Of a stretch of DNA of 64,000 bases, positions 1 to 12,300 are shown piece by piece. The notes below the pieces were generated by a model that saw nothing but the letters and a program-made list of their open reading frames with translations, was not told where the DNA came from and made no database searches. Location of the stretch: NCBI GenBank assembly GCA_003117195.1, contig BDSI01000009.1, forward strand, positions 434,001 to 498,000, written 5' to 3'. This DNA comes from Eudorina sp. 2006-703-Eu-15 (lineage: Eukaryota > Chlorophyta > Chlorophyceae > Chlamydomonadales > Volvocaceae). The position numbers were made by a program, and so were the translations under genes. The number at the start of each line of letters is the position of its first letter. Position 1 is the first letter of the stretch.

Positions 1-324
1 ACAAAACGTTGATGGTGGAATCGACGCTGATGGTTTTTCCATTCCGTCCCGGACTTGCCTTCCGGCCTCGACCCACGACGTCCAAGCTCTCGCCGAGCTG
101 CCTACGCTCGACAAACAAACGTAACAAACACACTTTGAAAGCACTGCAATGCTTGTAATAACAAATAACCTCGCACCTGGAGACGTCCCAGTCACAGCAG
201 CAAGACGCCCTGTCACCATAAGCCGACGGCGCAGCCAGCATTGGTTCACTGTATCATAGTCAGGTCAATAGTGTAAACGATCATAACAGGCGAGGCCGAT
301 TGCACAGAAACGGTTTGGGAGAAG
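1..324. other. Left-edge intergenic sequence, no gene seen
   Basis: I see no supported coding region or repeat here. It is less GC-rich than the rest of the window and may be the 5' flank of the FAP256 gene or the 3' flank of a minus-strand exon at 325-579. Confidence 0.3.
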
Positions 325-579
325 CTAAATTGCATACTCCAGCTTTTCCAACTGCGTGCTTTGCATATTCGAATTATAAAGGTGGCATGGTAACGTCTTG
401 ATGCAATCGGAAAGGCACACGGAACGAAGACCTTCTATACGCCGTACGGTTGCGCCTTCTGCAAGTTCAGTGCGACCTTGACAGCCAAGGCATGCAGTGA
501 GATAATTTTCATCAGTTCTGTATGCTTGATTTGGATCACAATTATTTAACGCTTCGCAAAGCGCCCTGGTCAACTTCAA
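325..579 (-). CDS. Possible minus-strand Cys-rich exon, unknown function
   Basis: An open stretch of about 84 codons on the minus strand encodes a Cys-rich peptide with spaced cysteines (CEALNNC, CLGC, CLSDC, then a further C). It ends with a stop just after the motif KLEYAI. No ATG begins the frame; an in-frame stop lies a few codons upstream and a possible acceptor (TTGCAAG) lies next to it. If real, it would therefore be a terminal exon of a gene divergent from FAP256. Its third positions are AT-richer than those of the other genes here. I recognise no family. It could equally be chance. Confidence 0.2.
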   Translation of the reverse strand: MKLTRALCEALNNCDPNQAYRTDENYLTACLGCQGRTELAEGATVRRIEGLRSVCLSDCIKTLPCHLYNSNMQSTQLEKLEYAI

Positions 580-613
580 CTCTACCTTGCAAATTTATGC
601 CGCGGCATGAAAA

Positions 614-3600
614 ATGAAAGCTTCCGGCGGACCGCAAAAGCTGCGGTTCACTGTCCATTCATTCTCGGGCGAGGTAAGTGCATCTTGGCAGGTACTGTGG
701 CCATATCCCAATTGTTTCCGCAAACTCGACCTCTCGGTGCACGCCCGCAGGACACGGACTACCCTGTCCGTGAACTTCTTATTCACAGCCCTCAGACCAG
801 AGGGTGGCAGTCGCCCAGGTGCGCTGCTCAGGAGGGGCGCGGGAGTTCGGCGCGACCTGCCGTTAGCGAACACCTGGCAGCGACAACCACCCCTGCATCG
901 GGCGCAGGTTTTGCAAATACCCCCAGGAGATCGTGCTGCGGTTGGAGCAGACATGCAAGGTGCAACAGATTCAGATTCTTTCCCACGAATACAAGGTGGG
1001 CGGGTTTGTTTCCCCAAACCGTACGGGGTTTGGGCCCCGCAAGTTCGACTGTTATCAACCGCCCTGGCTTCCCCGCTCATAGTCGGGGTTCTTCTCAAAA
1101 ACACCGGTCACCGCTGCGCTGGACCGTGGTTATTTCCCCCCTGCCAGATCGCCACCCGCGTGGAGGTCTTCGTGGGAGCCCCGCCCAACATTTTGGACAC
1201 GGACCCCAACAACTGCGTGTTCAAGCGGCTGGGCTACCTCTCCTTTGACAGCAATGAGCGCAGCAACCACCAGGCACGCGAGCTTAAAAGCGTGCACGTC
1301 AACGTCAACGCTTTCCTCATCCGTTTCCTCATCCACCGCTGCCACGTGAACAAGCTGAACATCTACAACCAGGTGTGTGTGTTGATCGGTGGGCAGGCCA
1401 CCAGTGCGTGCTATGCAATGGGCAATGGACAACCAGGGGTGTGTGAGTGTGTAAGAAAAGTGAGCCCAGGTGTGTGTGCCGCATGCACAACTGGGGGGGG
1501 GGCGGTCCTCTGCTCTTGCGGAACGCCCTGGCCTGCTCCGCTGCACCCATTTAGTGCCCATGGCTGCACCTACGCCACCAATTCGTTGCAGCTGTCCTCA
1601 GCTGCGATCGTGGCCACCGGGGCAGCTGCACCGCGCACGGCAGTTATCACCTTTGTCAGACCCCAAAAAACGCTTAGTCCTCCCGGAGTGTTCTTTTTAT
1701 TCCACATCCCAATCTTCGACTGTTGCTCGCGGGCTCACGCCGTCACGTTTGGCACACTACCGCACGCGGCCGTCTATGCCACGGGCCCTCTCGGCGCGAC
1801 AGGTTGGGATCATCGCCCTGAACCTCATCGGGGAGCGAGCCTCGCCGCCCCCAGATGGGCCACCGGGTTTCCTGCAGCTGCACCCGCCGGTCCCCACGGC
1901 GCAGCCGTACTACAACGCGGCGGCCGCGGAGATGGCGGATGTGAACCTCGACGTGCACGTGGACACCGTCACAGCGCAGAAGATCCGCGAGCTGGCGCGG
2001 CAGAAGGAGGAGGCGGTGGCGCGGGAGGATTACGACACCGCCAAGTCGCTCAAGGTGGGGTTGAGCAGGTCATGGTGTCGCCGGGAAAGGAAAGGAAAGG
2101 AAAGGAAGGGGAGACTGCCGGCAGAGCGCGCGCCCGGGACGGACAGCCCCCTTGCTCATGTCTCCGGGAGGATGCAATTGCGACAAGACCTGATACGTTT
2201 GAAGAGAGTATTAAGGCATGTTAATACGGGGTTGGCTCACGCCTGCGCGCTCCAAAGGTTGAACGGTCCGTATGGGCTTTGCAGCGTGGTAATCCCTAGA
2301 GGAGGACGTTTTGATTCAGGCAGTGTGCACGGCAACTCCGCTGCACGAACGCGGGCGTCCACAAAACCGGCCAACTGCATGGCTGAACTTGCCAAAGTGC
2401 GCGGGAGAAAACAAGCAGCACAAAAGCGCCGTGCACAATGACGCCGCCACGTGCCTGTCGTACCCACACCAACACGTCACCCACGACCGCTGTCGAGCCG
2501 CGCAGAACAGCATAGACCGTCTCAAAGTCGTGGGCCAGAAGATCGCGCAGCTGGAGGCACGGAAGCGCGCGGCGGTGGAGAAGGAAGACTACGACACGGC
2601 GAAATCTATAAAGGCGGATATCGACAAGCTGCGGGCTGCGGGCGAGGGCGCCGCCATGGCACCCGGGGCGGCGGCCGGCAGCAAGAACCCAGATGACATT
2701 TTCAACCGGGTGCTGGGCCACAAGCCCTCGGCCGCGGGCAGCAATAACTCACCCGGCGGCGGCCCGGCGCAGCTGCAGCTCCCCTTCGACGATCAGCCCG
2801 TGGGCCGGCCGGGCTCGGGGGCCTCGCGGCGGCCCACCTCAGCGGCGGGCGGTGGCTCGAGGCCCGGCTCGCCGGGGAACCGCGGCCCGACAAGTGAGCA
2901 TTGGGATGCACTGGGTGGCATCGGGATGGCATTCAGGACCCACCGGATGACCGTAGGACTCCGGGACATGTCTCGTCAATTTCGCATGTTTTCGGAGGGG
3001 GCCGGGGGCGGGTCAGGACAGTCTGTGCTGAGCTGCGTGCCGCAAGCGCGGGCCGGCGATGGTGAAGAGGTGTCGGGACGATGCCAATTGTTTTGCCTTG
3101 GGTGGGCCGCTGTGCACGGGAGGTCTTCCGATTCGCGGTCCGCCGCAGCCGTCTGCGCATGGGACTCTCCAACCCCCACCCCTCCGGACCTGATGTCGTT
3201 TCCGGCGCTATGCACCACCTGCGGCCGCAGTCGTGGAGGTGGACGACGAGTACGCGCCCGGGCCCCCCACGCACCTGAGCGCCATGTCCGCGGGCGGCAA
3301 CAACCGGCACCAGCAGTACGACGACCGGCCTGTGGGGGGCCGCGGGCGCTACACGCCCACGGAGGACCAAATGGTGGCGGCGGCGATGCAGCGGCAAGCG
3401 GCGGGGCCCCAGGTGGACGCGGGCTGCCCGTCACCGCCGGGCTGGCCCGACGATCTGGCGGCGCCGGAGCCGGTCCCAGGTGTGTGGCGGAAGGTACACA
3501 CAGGAAAATTTCTCTTACTAAGAGACCCCCCCTTCTCCTGGAGAAGGGCGGGTCTCTCATCTGAACACAGGAGAATTTATAGGGCGTTAGCAGATGCCCC

Positions 3601-6600
3601 AGAGACGCCCGCGCATGCGGTGGCGTTGACGGGCTATCCTTCGGAAGCCAGCATATCCTTCCGCTGGGCTTTCGTGTCATGGCCGTGTGCCCCTAGGTGT
3701 GCGGTCCCTGTTCGGGCATCATGGCCTTGAGGCGCATCTATAGATGTCCGTCATGCCGTGATGCACATCGCCTGCTGGCAGCGCAGCACGGGCTGTCTCA
3801 AGTCTTCCTTTCTTTCTCCGTTCGCCGCATCAAGCAACCGTGCCCGGCCTGTGCCCTTCATGTGTGCGGGCAGGCGCGGTGGCCAAGGAGGCGGAGGCGC
3901 TGGAGGACCTGGCGGGCGAGTACGTGGCAAGGGCCTTCTACTCCAAGAACTGGCAGCTGCGTGATGCGGCTGTTGCCTGGCTAGCAAAGGAGGTGCGGGG
4001 ATGTGGTGTGTGTGGGAAGGACAAGGGAAATCCGGTGGACCCAGATGGGGGAGGTTTCGGGTAGGAAAAGTTCATGTTTGGCGGCATCCCCGCACGAGAC
4101 GACGCCATGCGCACATATGAATGAACGTTACAGCGGACCCCAAAGGGATCAACGGTGTATACCAGGGCAAGCCCCAGCAGGCCCCAGCGCACATATGATT
4201 TGTTGAGCTGTATCAGCCGGCACCGCCAGCCCGCCGAGTGCCGTAGCGCAGTTCGGACGTTTCTCCACGTGAGATTCGGGGCCGTGGACGACGCAACCGC
4301 AGCAGGGCAGCAGCAGCGGCGAAGGGACCTCCGGTGGGACTTCATGCGAACCCAGTGACACGATCCGGCAATCGCCCAGTGACACAGGGCGAATGCGAAT
4401 GCACGCGGGAGGGGATGCGACTCGGGCCATCTCGAGGACTCAATTCCTCGCATGTCGAAAGCTGGTGGTGCACATGAAGGGTTATACAGCAGATGACAGG
4501 GCCCGGAACGCACCAGGGCGGTGCATGAAGGGGTAGGGCGGGCGGTCCTTGACTCCCCGGCAATGCACCTGCGCACCCTTCCCTTCTGCGGCGACCCACC
4601 TGACGGGTGCTGTCCCCGCGGGTGCGCGGCCTCGGCCCGGCCTGACCGCCGCAGGTCGCCGCCGGCGGCTTCGACGGCAAGCGAGAGGCGTTCCGGACGT
4701 TGGTGCGGGTGGCGGTCAGGGGCATGAAGGACAAGGTGGCCAACGTGTACCTGGCCTGCCTCACGCTCATCCCCGCGTTGGTCGACAGCGGCCTGGCGGC
4801 GGCCAGTGGCGGGCGGGAGGTGGAGTCCATGGCGGAGACGCTGCTGCCGCAGCTGGTGGAAAAGCTCGGGGACAACAACGCCAGGCTCAGGTGCGCGAAG
4901 GCGTACTCGGCGAGCCGGCATGGCTGCAGGGCACCGAACGCACACGGACACACAGCACGAGGCGCGAGCGGCAGGTTGTCCTTCCTTCGTTGCGTGCTTT
5001 ACCTGCCGCTTATAGAAACACACGGGCTGCCGTAGCACACAGACGTACCGCACGAGCGACCACCTGCCAATGGAAATTTTGGGATACGGGCATCAGCGCA
5101 CCGTGTGATCGGGGCGAACATGGCGCATCCGCACAAGGCCCCCTCCGTCCTGCGCTGACCCCGCCGTCAAGGGCCGTAGGGCACCGCACGCGCCAACGAC
5201 CGCACCGTAGCCGAATCCTCGTTGACCCGTTCTTTTGTTATTTATTACACATACGGTCGGTGGGGCTCCGGTTGCCCGATTAACACAGGGATGCAAGCAA
5301 GGAGAGCATCATGCTGCTCGCCAGTATCAAGGACGCGCAGCTGGCCGCCCACACCAGCGTCTTCATCAAGCCGGTCAAGAACCAGAGCGCGTGGCGACCG
5401 GTGCTGGGCATCCTGCAAGTGCTCCGGGTACGGGTATTGTTGTGGGGGGGGCGTGGCGACGTGGTGTAACCGGAGGGCACCTGGCACAGCGCGACACGGG
5501 GCTGTGGCGCTTCCTTCATTGTTTCCTTCGTGCGTGGCAGCCCTCGATGACATTGGACAGCGCCTTCCCACATCGTCTGCAGCCGGCGTTGACATACGGC
5601 GCCCACTGCTTCGTGGCGTGCAGCTGATCGAGACTGGGTGGGACCGCCTGCTGCTGCCAGCCCACGTCGGGATCATCCCAAACCCTCCGGACCGTCCCTT
5701 CCCACACGTTCCCCACGTGTTTGCATGCATGCGGGCCTGTGTCTGTCATGCGCTCATGCCGCGGCCTGTGGGTGAGCCCTCTCCCACCCGGCCTGGTGTC
5801 CCGCAGGACCTGGTGCCGCTGGTGGGCATCTCCCGGACGGGCGAGGGCTTCGAGCTGGGCGAGCTGATGGACTTCGTGGGCAAGGCCTACAACTCGCCCA
5901 ACGCCGACGTGCGCAGCGAGGCGGTGCGGGTCACGAAGGAGGTGTTCGACCTGGTGGGGCCGGCCATCAGGTGAGGTAGTGGGCAGCTAGGCACCACCGG
6001 TAGGGGTGGGTCCCAGTGCCGTCCGTGGCAGTGGCAAGCGGTCGGGGACCACGGGAAGGCTGCTGCAGGGCGGCAGGAGAGTGGCCTGGGCGAGTGGGCT
6101 GGCCGGCTGACCGGACGACAGTGCCCTGCGGTACTGGGGCGGAGCCGTGAGCGCGTTGCACCTGTGCGTGGCCGCTGCTTGCTTGGTCGGCTGGATGGAT
6201 TGCTCCGAACCGGTTGAGCCGCACTGCATGATTTCACGTCACGCTATGTGGGCATACGGTACTGTCATATGTGCCTTGCTCTAAGCTGAAAAACAGGATC
6301 TTTTTGAAAGTTTAGGACTGAAAGAAACTGGACTTTCTCTCTCAGCTGTCGCATCGCAGACGTCTCGTACCTGATTAAGATGAGGGCAGGGAACGAAAGC
6401 TGCGTTGCGCGTTCGGGGTTGGAAGGAAAGACAGGACCCGCTCCGGAGGGCTGTCGATGGGCCAGCTCGTCAATCCCGTGGAGGCGACGCTGTTCACAAA
6501 CTACCGTACTGTCGCAATGCCCGTCGGCTTGCAGGAAGTGCATGCCCAAGGACATCAACCCCAAGATCAAGGAGCAGGTGGACGCCGTACTTGGTGGCGG

Positions 6601-8133
6601 CGACGCACCAGCAGCTGCCGCGCCGCCGCCTCCGCCGCCGCCGGCGGCGCCGCGGCCGCCGCCGCCGCGAGCCTCGGGACCGCCGCCCAGCAAGCGCCCA
6701 AGCAGCGCGAGGAGCGACGCCAGCGGGGCCAACGGGAGCAGGGGCTCGACGGCGCCCACCCCCAAAGCGATGCCGCCGCCGCCCCCGCCACCACCGCCCC
6801 GCCGGGCCCGCCAGGTGAGCTTGGGCGGGCGTGTGCACACCGGACTTACACCCTCGCGAAAAAGAACCAAAGTTCTCCAGTCGCTCCGATACGCTCCAGG
6901 GCCGTTTGGGCTCCCGGTGGCACTGACGGGTGCGGCCAAGAGATCTGCTCCCCTCCCCCGCTCGTTGTGAAGGCTGACCTACACTCTCCTGTTGCCATGG
7001 CTGCTGCATGTCTGGCAGGCACCTGGTGCGTTGTTGGTCCAGGGGGGGACCCCCTTGGAGCCCTTGAGCTCCGGCGCCCTCAGAACTGTCGCTTGGGCCG
7101 GCCTCTCGCGTGGGCCGCTCGCTCGTTTAATGCACACACCGGCTATCACACCGGCTATCACACGGGTCCTCGGACCCGGCCGTCCCCGCCCGACGTATTT
7201 CCTTGCCTCCTGCACTTCACCCCGACAACACCCGCACCGCACCGCCCCGTCGCCGCCCCTCAGATGCGGCCATGTACGAGTCGGAGCTGCAGCGGGCGGA
7301 GGAGGACTTCGGCCCCGACCACCTCAAGGCCGCGGAGGCCTGCTCCAACCTCGCCATCTTCTACAACCAGAACGAGCAGGGCGACCTGGCGCTGCCGCTG
7401 TACGAACGTGCGTTGGCCATCTACGAGCGTGAATACGGCGAGAACCACCCCGAGGTGGCGCACACGCTCACGGACCTGGCGGTGCTGTACCTGGAGCAGG
7501 TGGGAGTAGTGGGGCGTCAGGGCTGGGGAGGGGTGGCGCGGAGGAGGGCGTGACCCTTGGCGGAGCTTTACCTAAACCCTGAACCCTACAGAATTCAGAA
7601 TTGTTCCCGTAGCGATGCGGCGGATGGGCTGCGGATGCGCTGCCGGTACAACCCGGTTTCGCGGGACGTCAACGCGAGACGAGGGAGCGGCGGGCCGCAG
7701 CGGTGGTCCTGTTGGTCACTTGTCTGGCCCGCTGTTGTTCCCGGGCGGTTTCCCAGGGAGTAAGTACGGTTTGGCACAGCTGTGCGGCAGCAGCCCCCCT
7801 CTATAACCTCATCGATCCCATGAGGCTTTGGCTGGCAACTCGCTCCCCAGTCTGCTGCTGCTGCTGCTGCCGCTGCCGGCTGCTGTCATGTCACGAGCCG
7901 CCTCTGGCGCTGTGCTGATGTACGTGTGTGCCGCGGGGATTCCGCTCGGCCGCGGCTCGTCACCCCTTCCTTGTCGTTGACTGCGCTGCCCCGCGCCCCC
8001 CCCCCCACACACACAGGGTCGCGAGGATCTCGGTCGGCCGCTGCTGGAGCGGGCGCTGGTCATCCAGGAGGAGGAGCTGGGGCCCGACCACCCGGACGTC
8101 TTGGCCATCAAGGACGTGCTCAAGTCCGAATGA
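614..8133 (+). CDS. FAP256: CEP104/FAP256 ciliary-tip TOG protein with C-terminal TPR (copy 1)
   Basis: Homologue of CEP104/FAP256, which sits at the distal ends of ciliary and centriolar microtubules. Exons: 614-673, 751-818, 908-995, 1148-1372, 1803-2054, 2506-2893, 3231-3479, 3874-3992, 4655-4890, 5298-5427, 5807-5970, 6535-6814, 7264-7499, 8017-8133. Residues 1-160 are the jelly-roll, with family-like motifs FCKYPQEIVL, RLGYLSFDSNE, ARELKSV and HVNKLNIYNQ. Residues 200-285 carry two coiled-coil segments with AVxxEDYDTAKS. Residues 445-680 are the TOG/HEAT region (FYSKNWQLRDAAVAWL; TLIPALVDSGL; SPNADVRSEAVRVTKEV). A Pro-rich linker follows, then a kinesin-light-chain-like TPR (YERALAIYEREYGENHPEVA; LGPDHPDVLAIKDVL). 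All phases agree except exon 12, which is one C shorter than in copy 2. As written, that shifts the TPR out of frame; an intact frame would give about 870 aa. Start chosen at the ATG opening a 20-codon exon before GTAAGT. Confidence 0.85.
4121..4186 (-). mobile_element. 5'-truncated LINE 3' tail with 12-bp target-site duplication
   Basis: A 66-bp insert in FAP256 intron 8 is flanked by the direct repeat GCGCACATATGA at 4109-4120 and 4187-4198. Read on the minus strand it ends GGGGTCCGCTGTAACGTTCAT, the same 3' terminus seen at 55830-55870 and 63394-63480. Severe 5' truncation with a target-site duplication is typical of target-primed reverse transcription. Confidence 0.75.
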
Positions 8134-9000
8134 GGGGCCGAGCCGGGCGCCGCCGCCGCGATGCGCCCGGTTGGGACCCGCAAGGGCCGGTAGCACCCAA
8201 AGGGCGTGCTGCCCGGTGCCCGGTGCTGCTGGGGTGACCTGGGTACGACATAGACGTACGTGCGTACGACATGGGCGCTGCTGGTGCTGGGTGCGACATA
8301 GCCATGCGTACGACATAGAGTGGTGATACATGTGCGGTTGTGGCATCGTGAGCGGCGCGGAGCGGCGACACCGCGTTGCGCGCGGGGGGACACCTGCATG
8401 GGTGCGGCTCCCCTGGTCCCTGCATCGCCTGACGGTCGCGGAGGGAGGGAGGGAAAGAATGGGGACCCCGCGAACGATGGGAGGGGGAGACCGCTGGCCC
8501 GGATGCGATGATGTACCGTATTCGGTTTCAGATGCGGAGGTCTCTTCTGTCCTCCCTCTCGCTCTGGCAGGCGAGAGCCAAGCGTGAGCACGTCTTTGGG
8601 GTTCAGGGGGCTCGACCGACTCGGTGGCGCAGGTTGGGCGCAGCAGGGGGCGCAGCAAGGGACCGGCGGCGGCCCAGCGAGGTGTCGCCCCGCGGCGGAA
8701 TGCGGGCTGGGCGAGAGGCTGTGGGGAGCGGCTGGGGTGGATGGATGGGTGGGTGGATGGATAGATGGGTGCCTGAACGACGGCGGTGCACGGCGGGCTG
8801 AGAGGCGGTCGGTGGGAGTGTGATGCGGGCGAGGCCCGCGTGCATCGGGGACCGCAGACGTGGCAACCGGCTGTTCGGGCGCCCAGGGAGGTTGCCCTCG
8901 CAGCGGCTGAACCGGACGCTGGGGTTCCGAGGCCGGCTGGCAGGCAGGCCGTGACACGGCCACGAGCTGACCTCCATCCATCACATTACATCCAACGAAA

Positions 9001-9005
9001 TGTAA
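9001..9005 (+). promoter_or_regulatory. TGTAA poly(A) signal candidate for FAP256 copy 1
   Basis: TGTAA is the volvocine polyadenylation signal. It lies about 870 nt after the FAP256 stop and before the next start codon at 9347. It is conserved in copy 2 at 21173-21177. Confidence 0.45.
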
Positions 9006-9346
9006 CGCGGCCTCGGCATGTCTCAGAAGGGATTGTATCTGGGTGGCAGGATCCGATAGATGCATTTTTTGCACTTCATTTCAAAACCACCATTCGCAGG
9101 GAACAACTGGGTGCAGGGCCGCGACCCATGGGTCTCGGAACGTTTGATGTCATCGGACGCGTGTAAATCATTTATACACACAACAGCATTATCCTGATAA
9201 CCTGGTGCATCCGAAAGCTTTTTCTGTGTAGGCAAGGCTTCCAACGCATCTTTCTCACAATGGCGCTCAACAAAATCCCGAGTCGACGTCAAGGTTGAGA
9301 CCTCCCTTCCCTCTCACGAAAAGTCCGTTTTTTGCTGTCCAAAAAA

Positions 9347-12300
9347 ATGTGCAGACCGGCGAAATCGTTCGGCCCCGCCTCAAAGGGCCGCGGCGGCGGT
9401 CGTAGATCCGACGCCTGGCCCATCCGCCCGGGCCCCGCAGCGTTTGCCCTTGTTGTCTTGCTGCTGGTGCTGCCTGCCAGCCTCCCGGTCCCGGTGCGGG
9501 CGGTAAGCCCCGCGCGCGGCTTCGCAGAATCTAGCGGCAGCGGTGCCGCAGCCGGCAGCCCCGACCCAGCTTCAGCCCAGAGCCACTTCCAAGTCGGGCA
9601 GGACAGCTCTGTCCCCCACAATACCCACAATCATCACCACCACCATCACCAGCAGCAGGAGCAGCAGCAGCAGGAGCACGCTGCTGGTCACAGCGCCCTA
9701 TCGGACCTGGGCGCAACCGCCGTCGAGCTGCTGAACCCGCGCTCCTGGGACGTCCTCGCGCCCTGCGTCCTGACCGACGACGACGCGCGGGCCGCCAATC
9801 CACACGTTGCGGCCGCCGCAGCGGCGGAGGGCGGCGGCGGCGGCCCGGAGATGTGCCCCTCGGACCTGCACCACAGCCGCTACATGCCCGGGGCCCCACT
9901 GGGCCCGCCCCTGGAGCTACTCCGCGGCGCCGCCGCGGCGCTGATGCGGCGGCTGGCCTCGCTGCGCGCCGCCGTGCACGGCGCCGAGGAGGCGGCGGCG
10001 CGGGCGCTGCACGGCCTGTGTGAGGAGGTGCGCGACCCGGCCAGCTGGGAGGAGAACCCCTGGGTGAGGCGGGAGGTGCACGAGCTGCTGCGGGAGGAGC
10101 ACAAGGAGGACATGGAGGAACAGGTGTGGCACCACCCCAGGGGCCAGGGGCCGCAGCAACCGCAGCAACCGCAGCGGCAGCCGTCCAGCGAGGCGGGGTC
10201 GGCGCCGCAGCCGCAATCGTCGCAGGAAATCGGAGCAGGCGAGGACCGCCTGAAGCCCTGCCCCGCGGCGCTGCGCGCGGGCCTGGCCGCAGTGGTCGGG
10301 GTGGACAGGCGCGTCCGAGCGCTGGTGTTGGAACTGCGAGGTCTGGTCAGGTGCGGCAGTGCGGCCCCACCGTTACCAGCAAGCGCTTCCCGCCACGTCC
10401 TGTCCACACTGGTGGACGATTTGGGGGATGTACATGCGGGTCGGTCGACGTAGGCGGGTTGGATTGGTCCTAAGCGCACCGGCTGTGGGGGTGTGCCGTA
10501 CATCGATTGTCGCCGTACTGCAGATTGACTGTCGCAGACCGCGTTTACAGCAGCGACTAGATACCCCAGATGATGATGATCGCCCACGCGGTTATTGTAT
10601 TGCAATTTGCTAATGTTACCCGGCGGCATCGCCGCCCACAGGAACCGTACGCGTGGTGCTGTTGAACTACTAGGGCTGCGAGCCGGGGGCCGCTCACCAA
10701 GAGACCCGAGTGTGAACTACGTCCATCGGACAAAAAACCCGCCATGAGCGGCCACCTCCTCTCCCTCATCTTCATCGCTTGCTCAGCCTCTTTCGCTTCC
10801 TTCCGGAGATTCCGTCCTCTTGTGAAGGCCGCCAAACACACTCTCACACACCGCCCTGTCCGCATCCCGGGGCTGCCCCCTGGCGCCGCAGCTCCCTGGA
10901 GCACCTCACCCGACCTCAGTCGGAGCTGAGCAGCCCGCGCCACCTGCAGCCCCTGGCCACCTCCCTGGCCGCCGCGCGGCGCCACGTGGAGGACCTGGAG
11001 CTGGCGTTGCAGGCCGGGGTGGCGGGCAACGAGCTGGAGGCGGGGGCGGAGGCGGAGGCGGGGGCCGACGGCGAGGGCAAGAGTACGACGGACACAGCAG
11101 CGGGTGCGGAGACGGGTGCGGCGGCAGCAGCGGCGGAGCCAGGTTCCGTGACCGGACGTGGGGAAGCGGGCGGCGGGCGCGCGCCGGCTGCGGCGACCGC
11201 GACTGTTGCGAGGTGGCTGGAGGCGGTGGTGGAACGCGCGGCGGTGGAGCTGGCGTCGGCGGAGGTGAGGTGGACAGGTGGCGGTGGCGCCGTCGGTGGC
11301 CGCGTTGAAGGCGGCGTACAGACGTACAGACGTACAGACTGTATGCTGCTTCACAAGCAGCCCCGGACGGCGATGCGCTGATAACTTCAATGGCAAATTT
11401 CAGGAAGCCACCCACCGTATGTGGAGTATTTGTATGCTGCTGACCTTTAGTAGCCTTGATGGCCGCGACTCTGCTAACGGAATTCCCTAGTCATTGGAGA
11501 TCGATGGTGCTGTACCGTATCCCAACCGGACCTTTGCTCCCTGTGTGTGCTCACAGTCGGTCCCAGTTTGTATACCGTATGCCTGCCATTGCTCAATGTG
11601 TTCTCACAGTCGGTCCTAGTTTGTAGTATATGCCTGCCAACACTTCCGAAACCCCTCTCGTGACACCCCTCACAGCACCGGACACACACACACACACTCT
11701 CACTCGTGCACATCATTCACACTAACCTTGCCTGCTGATCGCATATTGCCTTACCTGTTCTATATATCGCCTTACCTGTTTCGTTTACCCCTACCCAACT
11801 GTCGTTATTCGTCTGCCGTACGACCCTTGCCGCCCTACTTATGCATCAACGACGCCGCATGCTATCCCCTTTGCTGCCTTGGCATGCACGCTTTTTCGCT
11901 CGCACATATTATTACGTTATTCCGCATCGTTCCGGATCGTCTTCGGCGGTGCTGACTACACGGCATTTTGCTTGCAGGTGGGTACATTACGATTACAACG
12001 CGAGGATCGCACGCACGCACGGCATTGTGGTGTGAGTCTGCGTGGCCAAGGCAGCTGACCCGCACCAGCTGGTAGTATTCCGAGCGCGCCAAAAGCGCGC
12101 CAAAAATCGACAGCTCTCTTCCGACACCGCAGCCTTCTATTCACTTTAGGGATCGGGCTTTGGGTTATTTTTGCACGCACACGGGCAAATTAATGGGAAC
12201 CGCTCGGTCCCTCGCATATCACGCTGCCTGCTCAAATAACACACACACAGGACCTCGTGGCGGCGGCCCTGGGCTACGGGGAACACGGAGCGCAGGCCAC

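Noticed and set aside
7264..8133. TPR exons as a separate small gene
   Set aside because: A CAG acceptor precedes the exon and its phase fits FAP256 exon 12 in copy 2; no 5' UTR or promoter-like signal seen. Kept as an alternative only.
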